From: Rhizobium oryziradicis
Lineage (GTDB): Bacteria; Pseudomonadota; Alphaproteobacteria; Rhizobiales; Rhizobiaceae
Reading direction: 5' to 3'
Assembly: GCF_001939045.1 (NCBI RefSeq)
Contig: NZ_MKIM01000028.1
Coordinates: 585,132 to 649,131 of the forward strand
Length of the DNA: 64,000 nucleotides
Part shown: one piece after another, positions 8,941 to 18,142 of the stretch
How the letters are laid out: every line of letters begins with the position of its first letter
How positions within the stretch are numbered: position 1 is the first letter of the stretch
Translations under genes and position numbers: made by a program
Notes under the pieces: generated by a model
Databases searched by the model: none
Seen by the model: the letters and a program-made list of their open reading frames with translations, nothing else
What the model was told of the DNA's origin: nothing

Positions 8941-9236
8941 TCTTGCATTTCTGCCTGATTTTACGGCAGCATCTAAAAAATAGTCGATGTGACGGTTGTG
9001 TGATACGCTAAAGTCAGTATCAATGCAGTGTAAGAGGTCCGTTCACGGTGTTGCGTGCTTGTTTAAATCGGAATTGGTTTAAACAAATGTGCGAAAACAT
9101 CGAAATCTACAGTGAAGCTTTGATGCGCCCAATGTAGCGTGCAGTGCTGTAGTAAAGACGGTGCCTGGTTTTGGGATTTGTACGTTTTTACATTTCGTTC
9201 CAGCGGTGTCATGCCGGATGAGACAAAGGGGGTAAG

Positions 9237-10796
9237 GTGTCGCACAGTCAGGAATCGATGAATGCTTCGCTGCTTTCTGTGCGGAAGTTGACGAAACGGT
9301 TCGGTTCTTTCACGGCTTGCGACGGGATTGATCTCGAGATTCGCCCCGGCGAAATTCATGCCTTGCTGGGTGAAAATGGTGCTGGAAAATCCACTCTGGT
9401 CAAAATGCTCTTCGGTGTTCTTGCCCCCAACAGCGGCGATATTGTCTGGAACGGCGACCATGTGAACATTGCCACGCCTGCGCAAGCGCGCAAACTTGGT
9501 ATTGGCATGGTGTTTCAGCATTTTTCATTGTTCGAAGCTTTGACGGTTGCCGAAAATATCGCGCTTTCGCTGGATCGTTCCGTCTCTATCGCCGATATTT
9601 CGGAAAAAGCACGCGCCCTTTCAATCTCCTACGGGTTGCCGCTTGATCCCAATTCCCACGTGGCTGATTTATCGGTGGGCGAACGTCAGCGCATCGAAAT
9701 TGTTCGGGCGCTTTTGCAAAACCCAAAACTGATCATTCTGGATGAGCCAACCTCTGTTCTCACTCCGCAAGAAGCCGATAAGCTGTTTGAAACGCTCGAT
9801 AAGCTGAAGGCCGAAGGTCGATCGGTTCTCTATATCAGTCACCGCCTGGATGAGGTGCAGCGGATATGTGATCGCGCCACTGTCTTGCGCCATGGCAAGG
9901 TGGTTGGAGCCTGTGAGCCACGCAAGGAAACAGCAGCATCACTGGCAAGCCTGATGGTCGGCGGTGACGTGGCCGGCGTAACCCAGGAAGCTGCCCCTGA
10001 ATTCGGTGATGAGCTTTTGTGCGTCACAGATCTAAATGTGCCACCACGCACACCTTTTGCCATGGCGCTGAAATCGGTTTCGCTGAGTGTGCGCGCAGGC
10101 GAGATCCTTGGCATTGCAGGTGTGGCCGGCAACGGCCAAAGCGAGTTGTTTGACGCGATTTCGGGCGAATACCCGGTGAAAATTCACGACGCCATCAAAA
10201 TTTGCGGGCACTCCGTGGGCCAATCAGGCATTAATGAACGGCGTTTGCTGGGGGCGGGCTTTGTGCCGGAAGAGCGCCACGGCCATGCGGCCATCACCAC
10301 GCTGACGCTTTCAGAAAACCTGCTGCTCGCCAGACATCGCTCCGATCAGTCGCGGTTTGTGAGAGGAATGCTCGGTTTGATCAGCAGGAGCGCTCTTGCC
10401 GACGTGAGCAATCAGATTTGCTCGGAAATGGATGTGCGCAAAAGTGGAGACGATCCGTTGGCGGGATCACTCTCCGGTGGGAATCTGCAGAAATTCATTG
10501 TTGGACGCGAACTGGACCGCCAGCCCGATGTGCTGGTTGTCAACCAACCAACCTGGGGTGTCGATGCGGGCGCCGCCCGCAGAATCAGACAAGCGCTGGT
10601 CAATCTGGCCAATCATGGTTCTGCGGTTGTGATTATAAGTCAGGATCTGGATGAAATTTTCGAAGTGGCAAACACCATTGCAGCCATATCCGATGGCAAG
10701 CTTTCCAAAATCTATCCGGCCCGCACGATGACACGGGAAAAAATAGGCTTGCTCATGGGCGGAATACATGGCTTGGAGAGCGCAGATGCGCATTGA
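9237..10796 (+). CDS. BMP-family ABC importer, double ATPase subunit
   Basis: This is the energising subunit of the importer encoded here through 13908. Two ABC domains are fused in 519 residues. The first has Walker A 'GENGAGKST' (about 44-52), signature 'LSVGERQR' and Walker B 'LIILDEPTS'. The second has a degenerate Walker A ('GVAGNGQSE') and Walker-B-like 'VLVVNQPTWGVD', the usual pattern of sugar/nucleoside (RbsA/YufO-like) ATPases, in which the second site is weak. GTG 9237 with GGGGG upstream or ATG 9258 may be the start. The next gene begins inside its end. Confidence 0.9.
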   Translation: MSHSQESMNASLLSVRKLTKRFGSFTACDGIDLEIRPGEIHALLGENGAGKSTLVKMLFGVLAPNSGDIVWNGDHVNIATPAQARKLGIGMVFQHFSLFEALTVAENIALSLDRSVSIADISEKARALSISYGLPLDPNSHVADLSVGERQRIEIVRALLQNPKLIILDEPTSVLTPQEADKLFETLDKLKAEGRSVLYISHRLDEVQRICDRATVLRHGKVVGACEPRKETAASLASLMVGGDVAGVTQEAAPEFGDELLCVTDLNVPPRTPFAMALKSVSLSVRAGEILGIAGVAGNGQSELFDAISGEYPVKIHDAIKICGHSVGQSGINERRLLGAGFVPEERHGHAAITTLTLSENLLLARHRSDQSRFVRGMLGLISRSALADVSNQICSEMDVRKSGDDPLAGSLSGGNLQKFIVGRELDRQPDVLVVNQPTWGVDAGAARRIRQALVNLANHGSAVVIISQDLDEIFEVANTIAAISDGKLSKIYPARTMTREKIGLLMGGIHGLESADAH

Positions 10797-11883
10797 GCTT
10801 GAAAAGCGCGCACGCGCATCTCGTTTTTTCACCTTCGCATCGCCGCTTCTGGCTTTAGTGCTGACCTTGCTGTTTGGTGGCATCATGTTTCAGCTGATGG
10901 GCAAAGACCCCTATTTTGCGCTTTACAGCTTCTTTATCGATCCGTTGACGCAAGTGTGGTCGCTGCACGAACTGGCCATCAAGGCAGCTCCCCTTATCCT
11001 GATTGGTGTTGGCCTTTCCATCTGTTATCGCTCCAACAATTGGAATATCGGAGCTGAGGGCCAGTTTATTGTCGGTGCCCTGGTGGGTAGCTACATCCCC
11101 GTGATTTTCTATGAATGGCATTCGCCCTTGCTTTTGCCCCTGATGCTGGTGCTTGGTGCGGTGGGTGGCGCCCTTTACGCCGCAATTCCCGCATTGTTGA
11201 AAACCCGGTTCAATACCAATGAGATTCTCAGCAGCTTGATGCTGGTCTATATCGCGCAATTGCTTCTGGATTATCTGACGCGTGGACCGTGGCGTGACCC
11301 CAAGGGGTTCAATTTCCCCCAGACCCGCGAATTCGTCGAGGAAGCGGTTCTTCCAGCAATCTGGCCAGATTCTGGCCGCGCCCACTGGGGCTTTGTGATT
11401 GCCATTGTTGTGGCGCTGATCGTCTGGTTCATGGTGCGCTTCACCATGAAGGGCTTTGAGATTTCTGTGCTGGGGCAATCGGCGCGGGCAGGGCGGTTTG
11501 CAGGCTTTTCATCCAAGGGCATGGTGTGGTTTTCCATGATGTTCTCAGGTGGGTTGGCCGGACTGGCTGGCATTTCCGAAGTGTCTGGCTCGATTGGTCA
11601 CTTGCAGCCGTCTATTTCGCCGGGCTACGGGTTCACGGCCATTATCGTTGCCTTTCTTGGGCGCTTGAGCCCGCTGGGCATTATCGCATCCGGGCTGGTG
11701 CTGGCCCTGACCTATCTGGGGGGCGAGGGCGCACAATTGTCGATTGGCGTGTCCGATAAGGTCACACGGGTGTTTCAGGGCTTGCTGCTGTTTTTCGTTC
11801 TTTCCTGCGACACGCTGATTTATTATAAAATCAGGATTGTCTGGACAAAGGCCCGCTCCGCGCTGGGTGGAGGCAACTCATGA
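10786..11883 (+). CDS. BMP-family ABC importer permease (YufP-like)
   Basis: The 365-residue inner-membrane protein has about ten hydrophobic segments and the branched-chain/sugar permease core (BPD_transp_2 type), with 'NNWNIGAEGQFIVGALVG' and the family loop 'ALYAAIPALLKTRFNTNEIL'. The ATG at 10786 has GGAG nine bases upstream and overlaps the ATPase gene by 11 bases. The stop overlaps the next gene start (ATGA). The product would pair with the second permease as a heterodimer. Confidence 0.9.
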   Translation: MRIELEKRARASRFFTFASPLLALVLTLLFGGIMFQLMGKDPYFALYSFFIDPLTQVWSLHELAIKAAPLILIGVGLSICYRSNNWNIGAEGQFIVGALVGSYIPVIFYEWHSPLLLPLMLVLGAVGGALYAAIPALLKTRFNTNEILSSLMLVYIAQLLLDYLTRGPWRDPKGFNFPQTREFVEEAVLPAIWPDSGRAHWGFVIAIVVALIVWFMVRFTMKGFEISVLGQSARAGRFAGFSSKGMVWFSMMFSGGLAGLAGISEVSGSIGHLQPSISPGYGFTAIIVAFLGRLSPLGIIASGLVLALTYLGGEGAQLSIGVSDKVTRVFQGLLLFFVLSCDTLIYYKIRIVWTKARSALGGGNS

Positions 11884-12797
11884 TTCTGGAAGCAATTCTG
11901 CTCACGATTATCACCGCCTCGACACCACTGGTCATCGCGGCCATGGGTGAACTGGTCACAGAGCGGGCAGGGGTTTTGAACCTCGGTGTCGAAGGCATGA
12001 TGATCATGGGGGCGGTGGCTGCCTTCGCGGCCTCTTATTCCTCTGGCTCGCCACTGCTCGGCATTGTCGCGGGCATTGCCGCAGGCGCAGTTTTCTCGCT
12101 TCTATTTGCTTTCCTCACTTTGACACTGGTCGCCAATCAGGTGGCAACAGGGCTGGCTTTGACCATTTTGGGCCTCGGCGTTTCCGGGCAATTGGGCGAG
12201 AGTTTTGTTGGCAAGCCCGGCGTGCGCATGCCGGATATCACCATTCCGTTTTTGTCCGATATTCCCTTTGTTGGCCCCGTGCTTTTCCATCAAGATCTGT
12301 TCTTCTATCTTTCGATTGTGCTGGTGATTGGTGTTCACTGGTTCCTGTTTAAAAGCCGCACCGGGCTGATGCTGCGCGCAATTGGCGACAGTCACACATC
12401 AGCCCATACGCTTGGGCTCAAGGTTATTCATGTTCGCTATCTCGCGGTGATGTTTGGTGGGGCTTGTGCCGGTTTGGCGGGCGCGCAATTATCACTTGTC
12501 TACACGCCGCAATGGGTGGAAAATATGTCTGCCGGACGCGGATGGATTGCATTGGCGCTTGTGGTCTTTGCGTCCTGGCGGCCATGGCGCGTTCTGGCGG
12601 GGGGCTACCTTTTTGGGGCGGTAACAATCGGCCAGCTGCATGCGCAGGCCTTTGGTATTGGCCTGCCTTCGCAGTTTTTATCCGCTTTGCCCTATGCCGC
12701 CACGATTGTTGTTTTGGTGGTTATATCGCAAAATCGACGTACGACTCTTATCAACACGCCTGCTTCGCTCGGAAAGCCCTTTGTCCCAGATCGCTGA
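11880..12797 (+). CDS. BMP-family ABC importer second permease (YufQ-like)
   Basis: The 305-residue protein starts 'MILEAILLTIITASTPLVIAAMGELVTERAGVLNL' in two halves; 'GVLNLGVEGMMIMGA' is the hallmark of this permease subfamily. Eight to nine hydrophobic stretches are visible. It overlaps the upstream permease by four bases, so production is probably coupled. Substrate is likely a purine nucleoside or base by family analogy, which the sequence does not prove. Confidence 0.9.
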   Translation: MILEAILLTIITASTPLVIAAMGELVTERAGVLNLGVEGMMIMGAVAAFAASYSSGSPLLGIVAGIAAGAVFSLLFAFLTLTLVANQVATGLALTILGLGVSGQLGESFVGKPGVRMPDITIPFLSDIPFVGPVLFHQDLFFYLSIVLVIGVHWFLFKSRTGLMLRAIGDSHTSAHTLGLKVIHVRYLAVMFGGACAGLAGAQLSLVYTPQWVENMSAGRGWIALALVVFASWRPWRVLAGGYLFGAVTIGQLHAQAFGIGLPSQFLSALPYAATIVVLVVISQNRRTTLINTPASLGKPFVPDR

Positions 12798-12834
12798 ACG
12801 AGCACATTTTTTCTGCAAACCAATAGGGGAAATT

Positions 12835-13908
12835 ATGAAGAAACTAACACTGGCTTTTGCAGCCACCGTTGCCACAGTGCTGTCCATGTCTACTGCGGCA
12901 TCTGCCGCCGACAAAACGAAGATTTGCTTCGTTTACGTTGGCAGCAAGACCGACGGCGGCTGGACACAGGCGCAGGATCGTGGCCGTCAGGAGCTTCAGG
13001 CTCATTTTGGTGACAAGATCGAAACACCTTATCTGGAAAACGTTCCAGAAGGCCCGGATGCCGAGCGCGCAATTGAGCGTTTGGCGCGCGATAACTGCCA
13101 GATGATATACACGACATCGTTTGGCTTCATGGACGCCACCATCAAGGTCGCCAAGAAATTTCCGAAGGTAAAGTTTGAGCACGCAACCGGCTTCAAGGCT
13201 GCTGAGAATGTTGCGACCTACAACTCGCGCTTCTATGAAGGCCGCTATATCCTCGGCGTTATTGCTGGTAAAATGTCCAAGAAGGGCGAGGCTGGCTACA
13301 TCGCATCCTTCCCGATTCCAGAAGTGGTCATGGGCATCAACGCCTTTGAGCAGGGCGCAAAATCTGTAAACCCGGACTTCAAAATGAAGGTCATCTGGGT
13401 CAACTCCTGGGCTGATCCAGGCAAGGAAGCCGATGCGGCCAAGGCGTTGCTCGATCAGGGCGTTGATATTCTGACCCAGCACACCGACACAACAGCGCCG
13501 ATGCAGGTGGCTGAAGAGCGCGGCATCAAGGCTTTCGGTCAGGCATCGGACATGATCAAGGCCGGTCCAAAGTCGCAGCTGACCGCCATTGTTGACACGT
13601 GGGGCGCTTATTACATCAAGCGCACGCAGGAACTGTTGGATGGCAAATGGAAGTCGCAGCAGAGCTGGGATGGCCTGAAGGATGGCATTTTGACCATGGC
13701 CCCCTACACCAACATGCCTGATGACGTGAAGAAACTGGCTGAAGAGACGGAAGCCAAGATCAAGTCTGGCGAGTTGCACCCCTTCACAGGCCCGATCACC
13801 AAGCAGGACGGCACAGCTTGGCTCAAGGCTGGCGAAAAGGCGGATGATGGCACGCTGCTCGGTATGAACTTCTACGTTCAAGGCGTAGACGACAAGCTGC
13901 CGAAATAA
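12835..13908 (+). CDS. BMP-family substrate-binding protein (nucleoside-type)
   Basis: The 357-residue product starts at ATG 12835 with AGGGGAA upstream; the longer open frame reads out of the permease gene. A signal peptide ends at TAASAA. The mature part holds the BMP (PnrA-like) motifs 'FVYVGSKTDGGWTQAQDRG', 'IYTTSFGFMD', and 'VATYNSRFYEGRYILGVIAGKMSK', typical of purine-nucleoside-type binding proteins. It is the last gene of the importer operon; unlike many clusters the binding protein is 3' of the permeases. A strong terminator follows. Confidence 0.92.
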   Translation: MKKLTLAFAATVATVLSMSTAASAADKTKICFVYVGSKTDGGWTQAQDRGRQELQAHFGDKIETPYLENVPEGPDAERAIERLARDNCQMIYTTSFGFMDATIKVAKKFPKVKFEHATGFKAAENVATYNSRFYEGRYILGVIAGKMSKKGEAGYIASFPIPEVVMGINAFEQGAKSVNPDFKMKVIWVNSWADPGKEADAAKALLDQGVDILTQHTDTTAPMQVAEERGIKAFGQASDMIKAGPKSQLTAIVDTWGAYYIKRTQELLDGKWKSQQSWDGLKDGILTMAPYTNMPDDVKKLAEETEAKIKSGELHPFTGPITKQDGTAWLKAGEKADDGTLLGMNFYVQGVDDKLPK

Positions 13909-13941
13909 GCTTGCCAAACCGCATGCATTGATAAAAGTTGA

Positions 13942-13975
13942 GGCCGCGCAGCAGATATGCTGTGCGGTCTTTTTA
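13942..13975 (+). terminator. Rho-independent terminator of the BMP importer operon
   Basis: GGCCGCGCAGCA and TGCTGTGCGGTC pair over 12 bases with G-U tolerance around a GATA loop, followed by TTTTTAT. It sits 33 bases after the binding-protein stop and just before the pentapeptide gene. Confidence 0.88.
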
Positions 13976-13993
13976 TCGAATGAGGTGATTGAA

Positions 13994-14347
13994 ATGAAAC
14001 TTCATCGTGTGACTGAGCAATTGGACGTGAATGATTCCAATCTGTCTGGTTCTCAATATAATGATGCCAATCTGTCTGGCAGTGAGTTTAACCAAATCAA
14101 TTTTTCTGGCACGCGCGTCAACGACAGCAATCTCACGGGATGGAAAATCAACGACACCAATATGTCGGGCTGGAAATTAAATGACGTCAATCTCTCGGGA
14201 GCACGGATTCAAAATGCAAACCTGTCCGGCCTTGAAATCGAGAATTGCCGCCTGACTGGTGTTACCGTTGATGGCATTTCGTTGGAAAAAATGATTTTGG
14301 TCTATAAAGCAAGCCAAGGCGAGTCGCATGCCGAAGGCGACGCTTGA
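13994..14347 (+). CDS. Pentapeptide-repeat protein
   Basis: The 117-residue cytosolic protein is almost wholly built of a ten-residue double repeat, such as 'NDSNLSGSQY', 'NDANLSGSEF', 'NDTNMSGWKL' and 'QNANLSGLEI', over residues 14-100. Such repeats fold as a right-handed square beta-helix. ATG 13994 has GAGGTG upstream. The family includes DNA-mimic gyrase protectors, but most members have no known role, and this one is shorter than Qnr proteins. The gene lies directly after the importer terminator and probably has little transcription of its own unless a promoter hides in 13975-13990. Confidence 0.85.
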   Translation: MKLHRVTEQLDVNDSNLSGSQYNDANLSGSEFNQINFSGTRVNDSNLTGWKINDTNMSGWKLNDVNLSGARIQNANLSGLEIENCRLTGVTVDGISLEKMILVYKASQGESHAEGDA

Positions 14348-14370
14348 ACACGGTACCTGAACACGGTGTT

Positions 14371-14404
14371 TGAAAAGCCAACGTTTACCCCGGATGGCTT
14401 TTCA
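14371..14404. terminator. Bidirectional hairpin between convergent genes
   Basis: A perfect 10-bp inverted repeat, TGAAAAGCCA and TGGCTTTTCA, separated by 14 bases, lies between the convergent pentapeptide and glxA-type genes. The T run is inside the 3' arm on both strands, so it can work as a terminator in either direction. Confidence 0.65.
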
Positions 14405-14412
14405 AAAAAACA

Positions 14413-15432
14413 TCACGCAGCGATTTTGAGTTTGCCGCTTCCGCCTGACAATTTGCGCTCGGCGCGCTCTTGCTGCGGCGAGCGATTGTAGAATTCGCGA
14501 TAACATTTTGAAAAATGCGACGCGGAAACGAAGCCGCAGGCCACCGCAACCTCCACCACCGGCATGGAGGATTGCACCAGCAAATGACGCGCCCGATCGA
14601 GCCGGATTTCCAGATAATAACGGGCAGGGGAACGCCCCATTTCCTGCTGAAACAGCCGCTCGATCTGACGGCGTGAGAGATCGACCTTATCGGCGATATC
14701 CAGCAACGATATGGGCTCGGAAAGGCTTGCTTCCATCAATTCTATGATCTGCAAGACCTTGTTGTTTTGCACACCAAGGCGGGCGCGAAGCGGCAGGCGC
14801 TGGCGGTCGCTGGCCGCGCGGACACGGTCCGTCAGGTGCTGCTCACACACCCTGTTCACCAGCGCTTCGCCAAAGTCCTGCCCGACAAGATTGAGCATCA
14901 TGTCCAAGGAGGCTGTGCCGCCGGCGCAGGTGTAGAGATTGCCATCGACCTCATAGAGATCGGCATAGACTTCGGCTTGCGGGAAGGCTTCGGCAAAGCC
15001 GGGCAAGTTCTCCCAATGGATAGCGCAGCGCTTGCCATTCAGCAGGCCAGCCTGGGCGAGAATATGAGACCCCGTACAGAGGCTGCCAATCGCCACATTG
15101 CGGCCATAGGCCTCGCGAAGCCACGCGTTGACCGACTTGTTGTGAAACTCTTCGACATAGACGCCCGAACAGACAATCGCCATATTAGGGCGGTTTTCGC
15201 CGGAAAGGTTGCGACGCTCGTCGGCAAGGGCCGTATCCACATCGATGCAGATACCCGACGATGATGACACCTTGGTGCCATCCACGGAACAGATCCGCCA
15301 TTCGTATGCGTTGTAACCCAACATCCGGTTGGCGATACGCAGCGTTTCGACGGCACCTGCAAATGGCAAAAGCGTAAAATTCGGAATCAGAAAAAAGACT
15401 ATGCTGCGTTTTTTGATCGGCGTTTTGCTCAT
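14413..15432 (-). CDS. GlxA-type AraC-family transcriptional regulator
   Basis: The 339-residue protein combines an N-terminal DJ-1/PfpI-like amidotransferase fold (about residues 10-185, with 'AIGSLCTGSHILAQAG' at the nucleophile elbow) and a C-terminal AraC double helix-turn-helix (about 230-325, 'ISLLDIADKVDLSRRQIERLF' in two parts and 'VAVACGFVSASHFSKCYREFYNRSP'). Proteins of this type (GbdR, CdhR, ArgR of pseudomonads) control choline, carnitine or arginine use. No such catabolic gene is next to it, so the inducer is unknown. The Cys in the elbow is present, but this group is normally not an active enzyme. Confidence 0.88.
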   Translation of the reverse strand: MSKTPIKKRSIVFFLIPNFTLLPFAGAVETLRIANRMLGYNAYEWRICSVDGTKVSSSSGICIDVDTALADERRNLSGENRPNMAIVCSGVYVEEFHNKSVNAWLREAYGRNVAIGSLCTGSHILAQAGLLNGKRCAIHWENLPGFAEAFPQAEVYADLYEVDGNLYTCAGGTASLDMMLNLVGQDFGEALVNRVCEQHLTDRVRAASDRQRLPLRARLGVQNNKVLQIIELMEASLSEPISLLDIADKVDLSRRQIERLFQQEMGRSPARYYLEIRLDRARHLLVQSSMPVVEVAVACGFVSASHFSKCYREFYNRSPQQERAERKLSGGSGKLKIAA

Positions 15433-15554
15433 ATCGTCACCGTGCTGTGGAGATCGGCAAAATTGACATTTTTTAAGTAAGTCAATTGCCTGAATACGAC
15501 AGTATCACGACATATCACGACAGCAATATTTTATATTTTTCAGCCATAAGATGA

Positions 15555-15587
15555 AAGTGGCGACCTATAAACGTCTGGTCGCCACCT
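15555..15587 (-). terminator. Inverted repeat downstream of the small DUF1127-type gene
   Basis: GTGGCGACC (15557-15565) and GGTCGCCAC (15577-15585) form a perfect 9-bp stem. On the minus strand it is followed by TTTCATC, consistent with termination of the leftward small gene ending at 15683, about 100 bases earlier. The T run is weak. Confidence 0.5.
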
Positions 15588-15682
15588 AAATGTGATGGGG
15601 CGGAAAGCCATCCCCTTGGTAAATATTGATTTTCATCATAAAAATCACATTTTTCCCTTTGCCTCACCGTGGTTCGGGATGG

Positions 15683-15904
15683 TCACTGTGTGTTTGCTGG
15701 CAGGCGTTCTGTGTCGATTGCAGGCCAGCCCAGATCCTTGCGCATAGCTACGGGCATAGATGCAAGAGCATGAAGCAGCTTTCGCTGCTCGTTCCAGATT
15801 TTAAAGCTCGCATTCCAGCCCAAGAGTGTGTGCTGCCATGTGGTGAACAGGGTTGGCACCTGAGGGCGGGACGTCTGTGTTGGGCACTGCGCGATATAAG
15901 TCAT
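15683..15904 (-). CDS. Small DUF1127-like protein
   Basis: The 73-residue product ends in a helix 'KLLHALASMPVAMRKDLGWPA', which resembles the DUF1127 signature (L-x2-L-x5-R-K-D-I/L-G). The N-terminal half is Thr/Trp-rich and not conserved in my memory. ATG 15904 lies eight bases after AAGGA; a GTG six bases earlier is possible. Short Arg-rich DUF1127 proteins in Agrobacterium are linked to phosphate and RNA metabolism. The related function here is only inferred. Confidence 0.65.
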   Translation of the reverse strand: MTYIAQCPTQTSRPQVPTLFTTWQHTLLGWNASFKIWNEQRKLLHALASMPVAMRKDLGWPAIDTERLPANTQ

Positions 15905-16009
15905 CTCCACTTTCCTTTCTTACGATCAAATGCCAATGAGGCGTGATCGACCTGTTTAAAATGACACCGTTATTGCCATCAATAAATCGAATGTTTTTGA
16001 TATTATTGA

Positions 16010-16222
16010 TCACGTTTTGTGGTGTATCCACGCATCACCGATAAGGCCGATATCGGCACGTATTTCCGGTGAAAGTCTTGCCACGATCGCGATGGTTTGC
16101 GCGCGCTCCGCCTTTAGCCTGCGTCGCTTCAGATAATCGCGCACCTGATTTTTAACCGATGTCATCAGCGTGCTGTGCAGCGCCTCGTACGGGTTCAAGC
16201 GCGCTTTTTCGGCAATTGCCAT
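16010..16222 (-). CDS. Small DUF1127-like protein, divergent from a LysR gene
   Basis: The 70-residue basic protein starts at ATG 16222 with AAGGAG upstream. It contains 'VRDYLKRRRLKAERAQTIAIV' and 'LSPEIRADIGLIGDAWIH', a good fit to the Arg-rich helix and the 'D-I-G' close of DUF1127. It is divergent from the LysR-type gene at 16327 with a 104-base shared promoter region. That arrangement suggests control by this LysR protein. Confidence 0.7.
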   Translation of the reverse strand: MAIAEKARLNPYEALHSTLMTSVKNQVRDYLKRRRLKAERAQTIAIVARLSPEIRADIGLIGDAWIHHKT

Positions 16223-16326
16223 GTCATCGCTCCTTGTTTGATTGTCTGCACAGCATGAAACCGAATTGACATTCAATCAAACGAAACGATATGATCCTTA
16301 AGATGAAAAAATCTGAAGGATAGATC

Positions 16327-17235
16327 ATGAAGCTGATCCAGTCTGCCAACTTGCCTTTGCTGGAAAACGATGTTCTCAGAACATTTGTCGCGATTTCAGA
16401 AACAGGCAGTTTTACAGCTGCAGCGGAGCAGGTGTTTCGCACGCCATCGGCTGTGTCCATGCAGATCAAAAAGCTTGAGGAACAGCTTTCCGTTTCACTG
16501 TTTCGCCGTGACGCACGTTCAGTTTCGCTGACGCCACACGGCGAAATGTTGCTAAGTTATGCAAAACGCATGCTTGCCCTGAGCAATGAGGCAGTATCGC
16601 GGTTTCTGATGCCGGAGATGAACGGTGTGGTGCGATTGGGCGCGCCTGACGATATTGGCGAACTGATCCTGCCCGGCATTTTGATGCATCTCTCCCAGAC
16701 ATGGCCGCATCTTGCCATTGAGGTGACGATTGACAGTTCCATTGCGCTCAAAAAGGCAATTGATGAAAAGCGGCTGGATGTGACGTTGTTCAACTTTCTC
16801 GATGGAGTAGCGGCCAATCCATCCATGCGCGTGATGACTGAGGATCTGGTGTGGGCCGGTAAAAAGCACGGACAGGCCCATTTGAAATCACCTTTGCCGG
16901 TCTCTGTTTGGAATGAGGGATGCATCTGGCGCCAACGCGCGTTGGATGAGTTGACTAAACAAGGCACCACATTTCGGATCGCCTATTTCTGTGGTCACCA
17001 TATGGGGCAGATGGCCGCCATTCGCGCCGATATTGCTGTCGCACCGCTGGCACGCTTTCTGCTGCAAGACGACATGGTCGAACTGACAGAACATGACGGA
17101 CTTCCAAAGCTCGGAACCTATGATATCGGCATAGCACTGCGCGATGATGCAAGTGCGCCTGTGAACGCAGTTGCCGATTACGTGCGCTGCGTTTTGGGTG
17201 ATCGAAGCTTTGTCTCCCATTGCATGGCGGCCTAA
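16327..17235 (+). CDS. LysR-type transcriptional regulator
   Basis: The 302-residue protein has an N-terminal winged helix-turn-helix (residues about 14-72; 'TFVAISETGSFTAAAEQVFRTPSAVSMQIKKLE' in overlapping parts) and a periplasmic-binding-like effector domain. The recognition helix 'TPSAVSMQIKKLEEQL' is canonical. It is divergent from the small DUF1127-type gene at 16010-16222, its most likely target. This sub-group is common in Rhizobiales next to DUF1127 genes. The effector is unknown. Confidence 0.9.
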   Translation: MKLIQSANLPLLENDVLRTFVAISETGSFTAAAEQVFRTPSAVSMQIKKLEEQLSVSLFRRDARSVSLTPHGEMLLSYAKRMLALSNEAVSRFLMPEMNGVVRLGAPDDIGELILPGILMHLSQTWPHLAIEVTIDSSIALKKAIDEKRLDVTLFNFLDGVAANPSMRVMTEDLVWAGKKHGQAHLKSPLPVSVWNEGCIWRQRALDELTKQGTTFRIAYFCGHHMGQMAAIRADIAVAPLARFLLQDDMVELTEHDGLPKLGTYDIGIALRDDASAPVNAVADYVRCVLGDRSFVSHCMAA

Positions 17236-17250
17236 GAGGGCGTGTAACGT

Positions 17251-18051
17251 CTACCAGACGCCTTTTTTCACGCCATTCCACAGCCAAAGCCAGAGGGTTG
17301 GCGGAAAATGCAGCGCTGAGGGGCCCGTGGCTGCAACGGGTTTCAATTGGCCCTGCAAAGCCTCATCGACGGCTTGGCGGGTTATATCCAGAGCGGCAGC
17401 CGTGAGCAGCATCGGGTACGTGGAAAGGAAGTCGGATTTTTCAGGCTTTGGCCGCACCTGATAGAGCGTGGCACCCGTATCCGTTCCGGCATCAACCATA
17501 TGGATCGTTGCGCCAAAATTATCGGCATCGTCACTGGCAAGCGCCCAATAGCCTCCCATCTGGCCGCGATAGGCGGGGTTGATCCCAGCGTGAAGATTAA
17601 GCACCGACACGTTGAGCGCCTCCAGCATGTCGCGTTTCATCAAGCGTGTGCTGACCAGCAAAATAGCACCGGGATTGCAGTGGCGCACCAACTCCAGCGT
17701 TTCCGGACTGTTGATGCTGCGCACGGTTGTCACAGGAACATCTGGATTGAAATGCGGATTGGCATTGTAACGCTTACAAATTTCCGTCGTTCTACGCTGC
17801 GCGGCTTTCCTGAGCAGCTTGGCAAAGGCCATTGTCGCCAATTGGCCAAATGCCGGAACGGCACCGAGACGTCTTTTCCGGCGTTGGAAGATCTCTTGTT
17901 TGCTTTCTGGCTCTTCGAGCAGAACATGCACAGAGACATGCGAATTGAGGAAATGCGAATAGAGAGCGTTGATAACCATCCAGGGATTCGGGCCTCCTGC
18001 TGTCATTACCAAAACTGTCTGCGCATCTCTTTGAACCACCATCACTCCCAT
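17251..18051 (-). CDS. Formyltransferase-like protein (formyl_trans_N fold)
   Basis: The 266-residue protein has the folate-dependent formyltransferase core. The catalytic Asn and His occur in 'VLNLHAGINPAYRGQMGG' and the Asp in 'HMVDAGTDTGATL', matching the Asn-His-Asp triad of glycinamide ribonucleotide transformylase. The first 90 residues ('VLVMTAGGPNPWMVINALYSH') are not purine-enzyme-like, and no methionyl-tRNA formyltransferase C-terminal domain is present. It may therefore formylate an amino sugar or other small amine. Several closely spaced start codons (TTG 18060, ATG 18051, ATG 18042) make the exact start uncertain. Confidence 0.75.
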   Translation of the reverse strand: MGVMVVQRDAQTVLVMTAGGPNPWMVINALYSHFLNSHVSVHVLLEEPESKQEIFQRRKRRLGAVPAFGQLATMAFAKLLRKAAQRRTTEICKRYNANPHFNPDVPVTTVRSINSPETLELVRHCNPGAILLVSTRLMKRDMLEALNVSVLNLHAGINPAYRGQMGGYWALASDDADNFGATIHMVDAGTDTGATLYQVRPKPEKSDFLSTYPMLLTAAALDITRQAVDEALQGQLKPVAATGPSALHFPPTLWLWLWNGVKKGVW

Positions 18052-18142
18052 TCCCTCCAACCTTGTTGCTGACGATGGACGCCCGCAACCAAAGCTAGCA
18101 TTAAGTTCTGGCCTTTTTAATCAGAAACATTGGAAAGATTGC

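Noticed and set aside
12844..13917. 357-codon minus-strand frame opposite the BMP binding protein
   Set aside because: Shadow frame; the plus-strand signal peptide and BMP motifs are clear.
15801..16031. 76-codon minus-strand frame between the two DUF1127-type genes
   Set aside because: It overlaps the 15683-15904 gene out of frame and lacks a ribosome site and family pattern.
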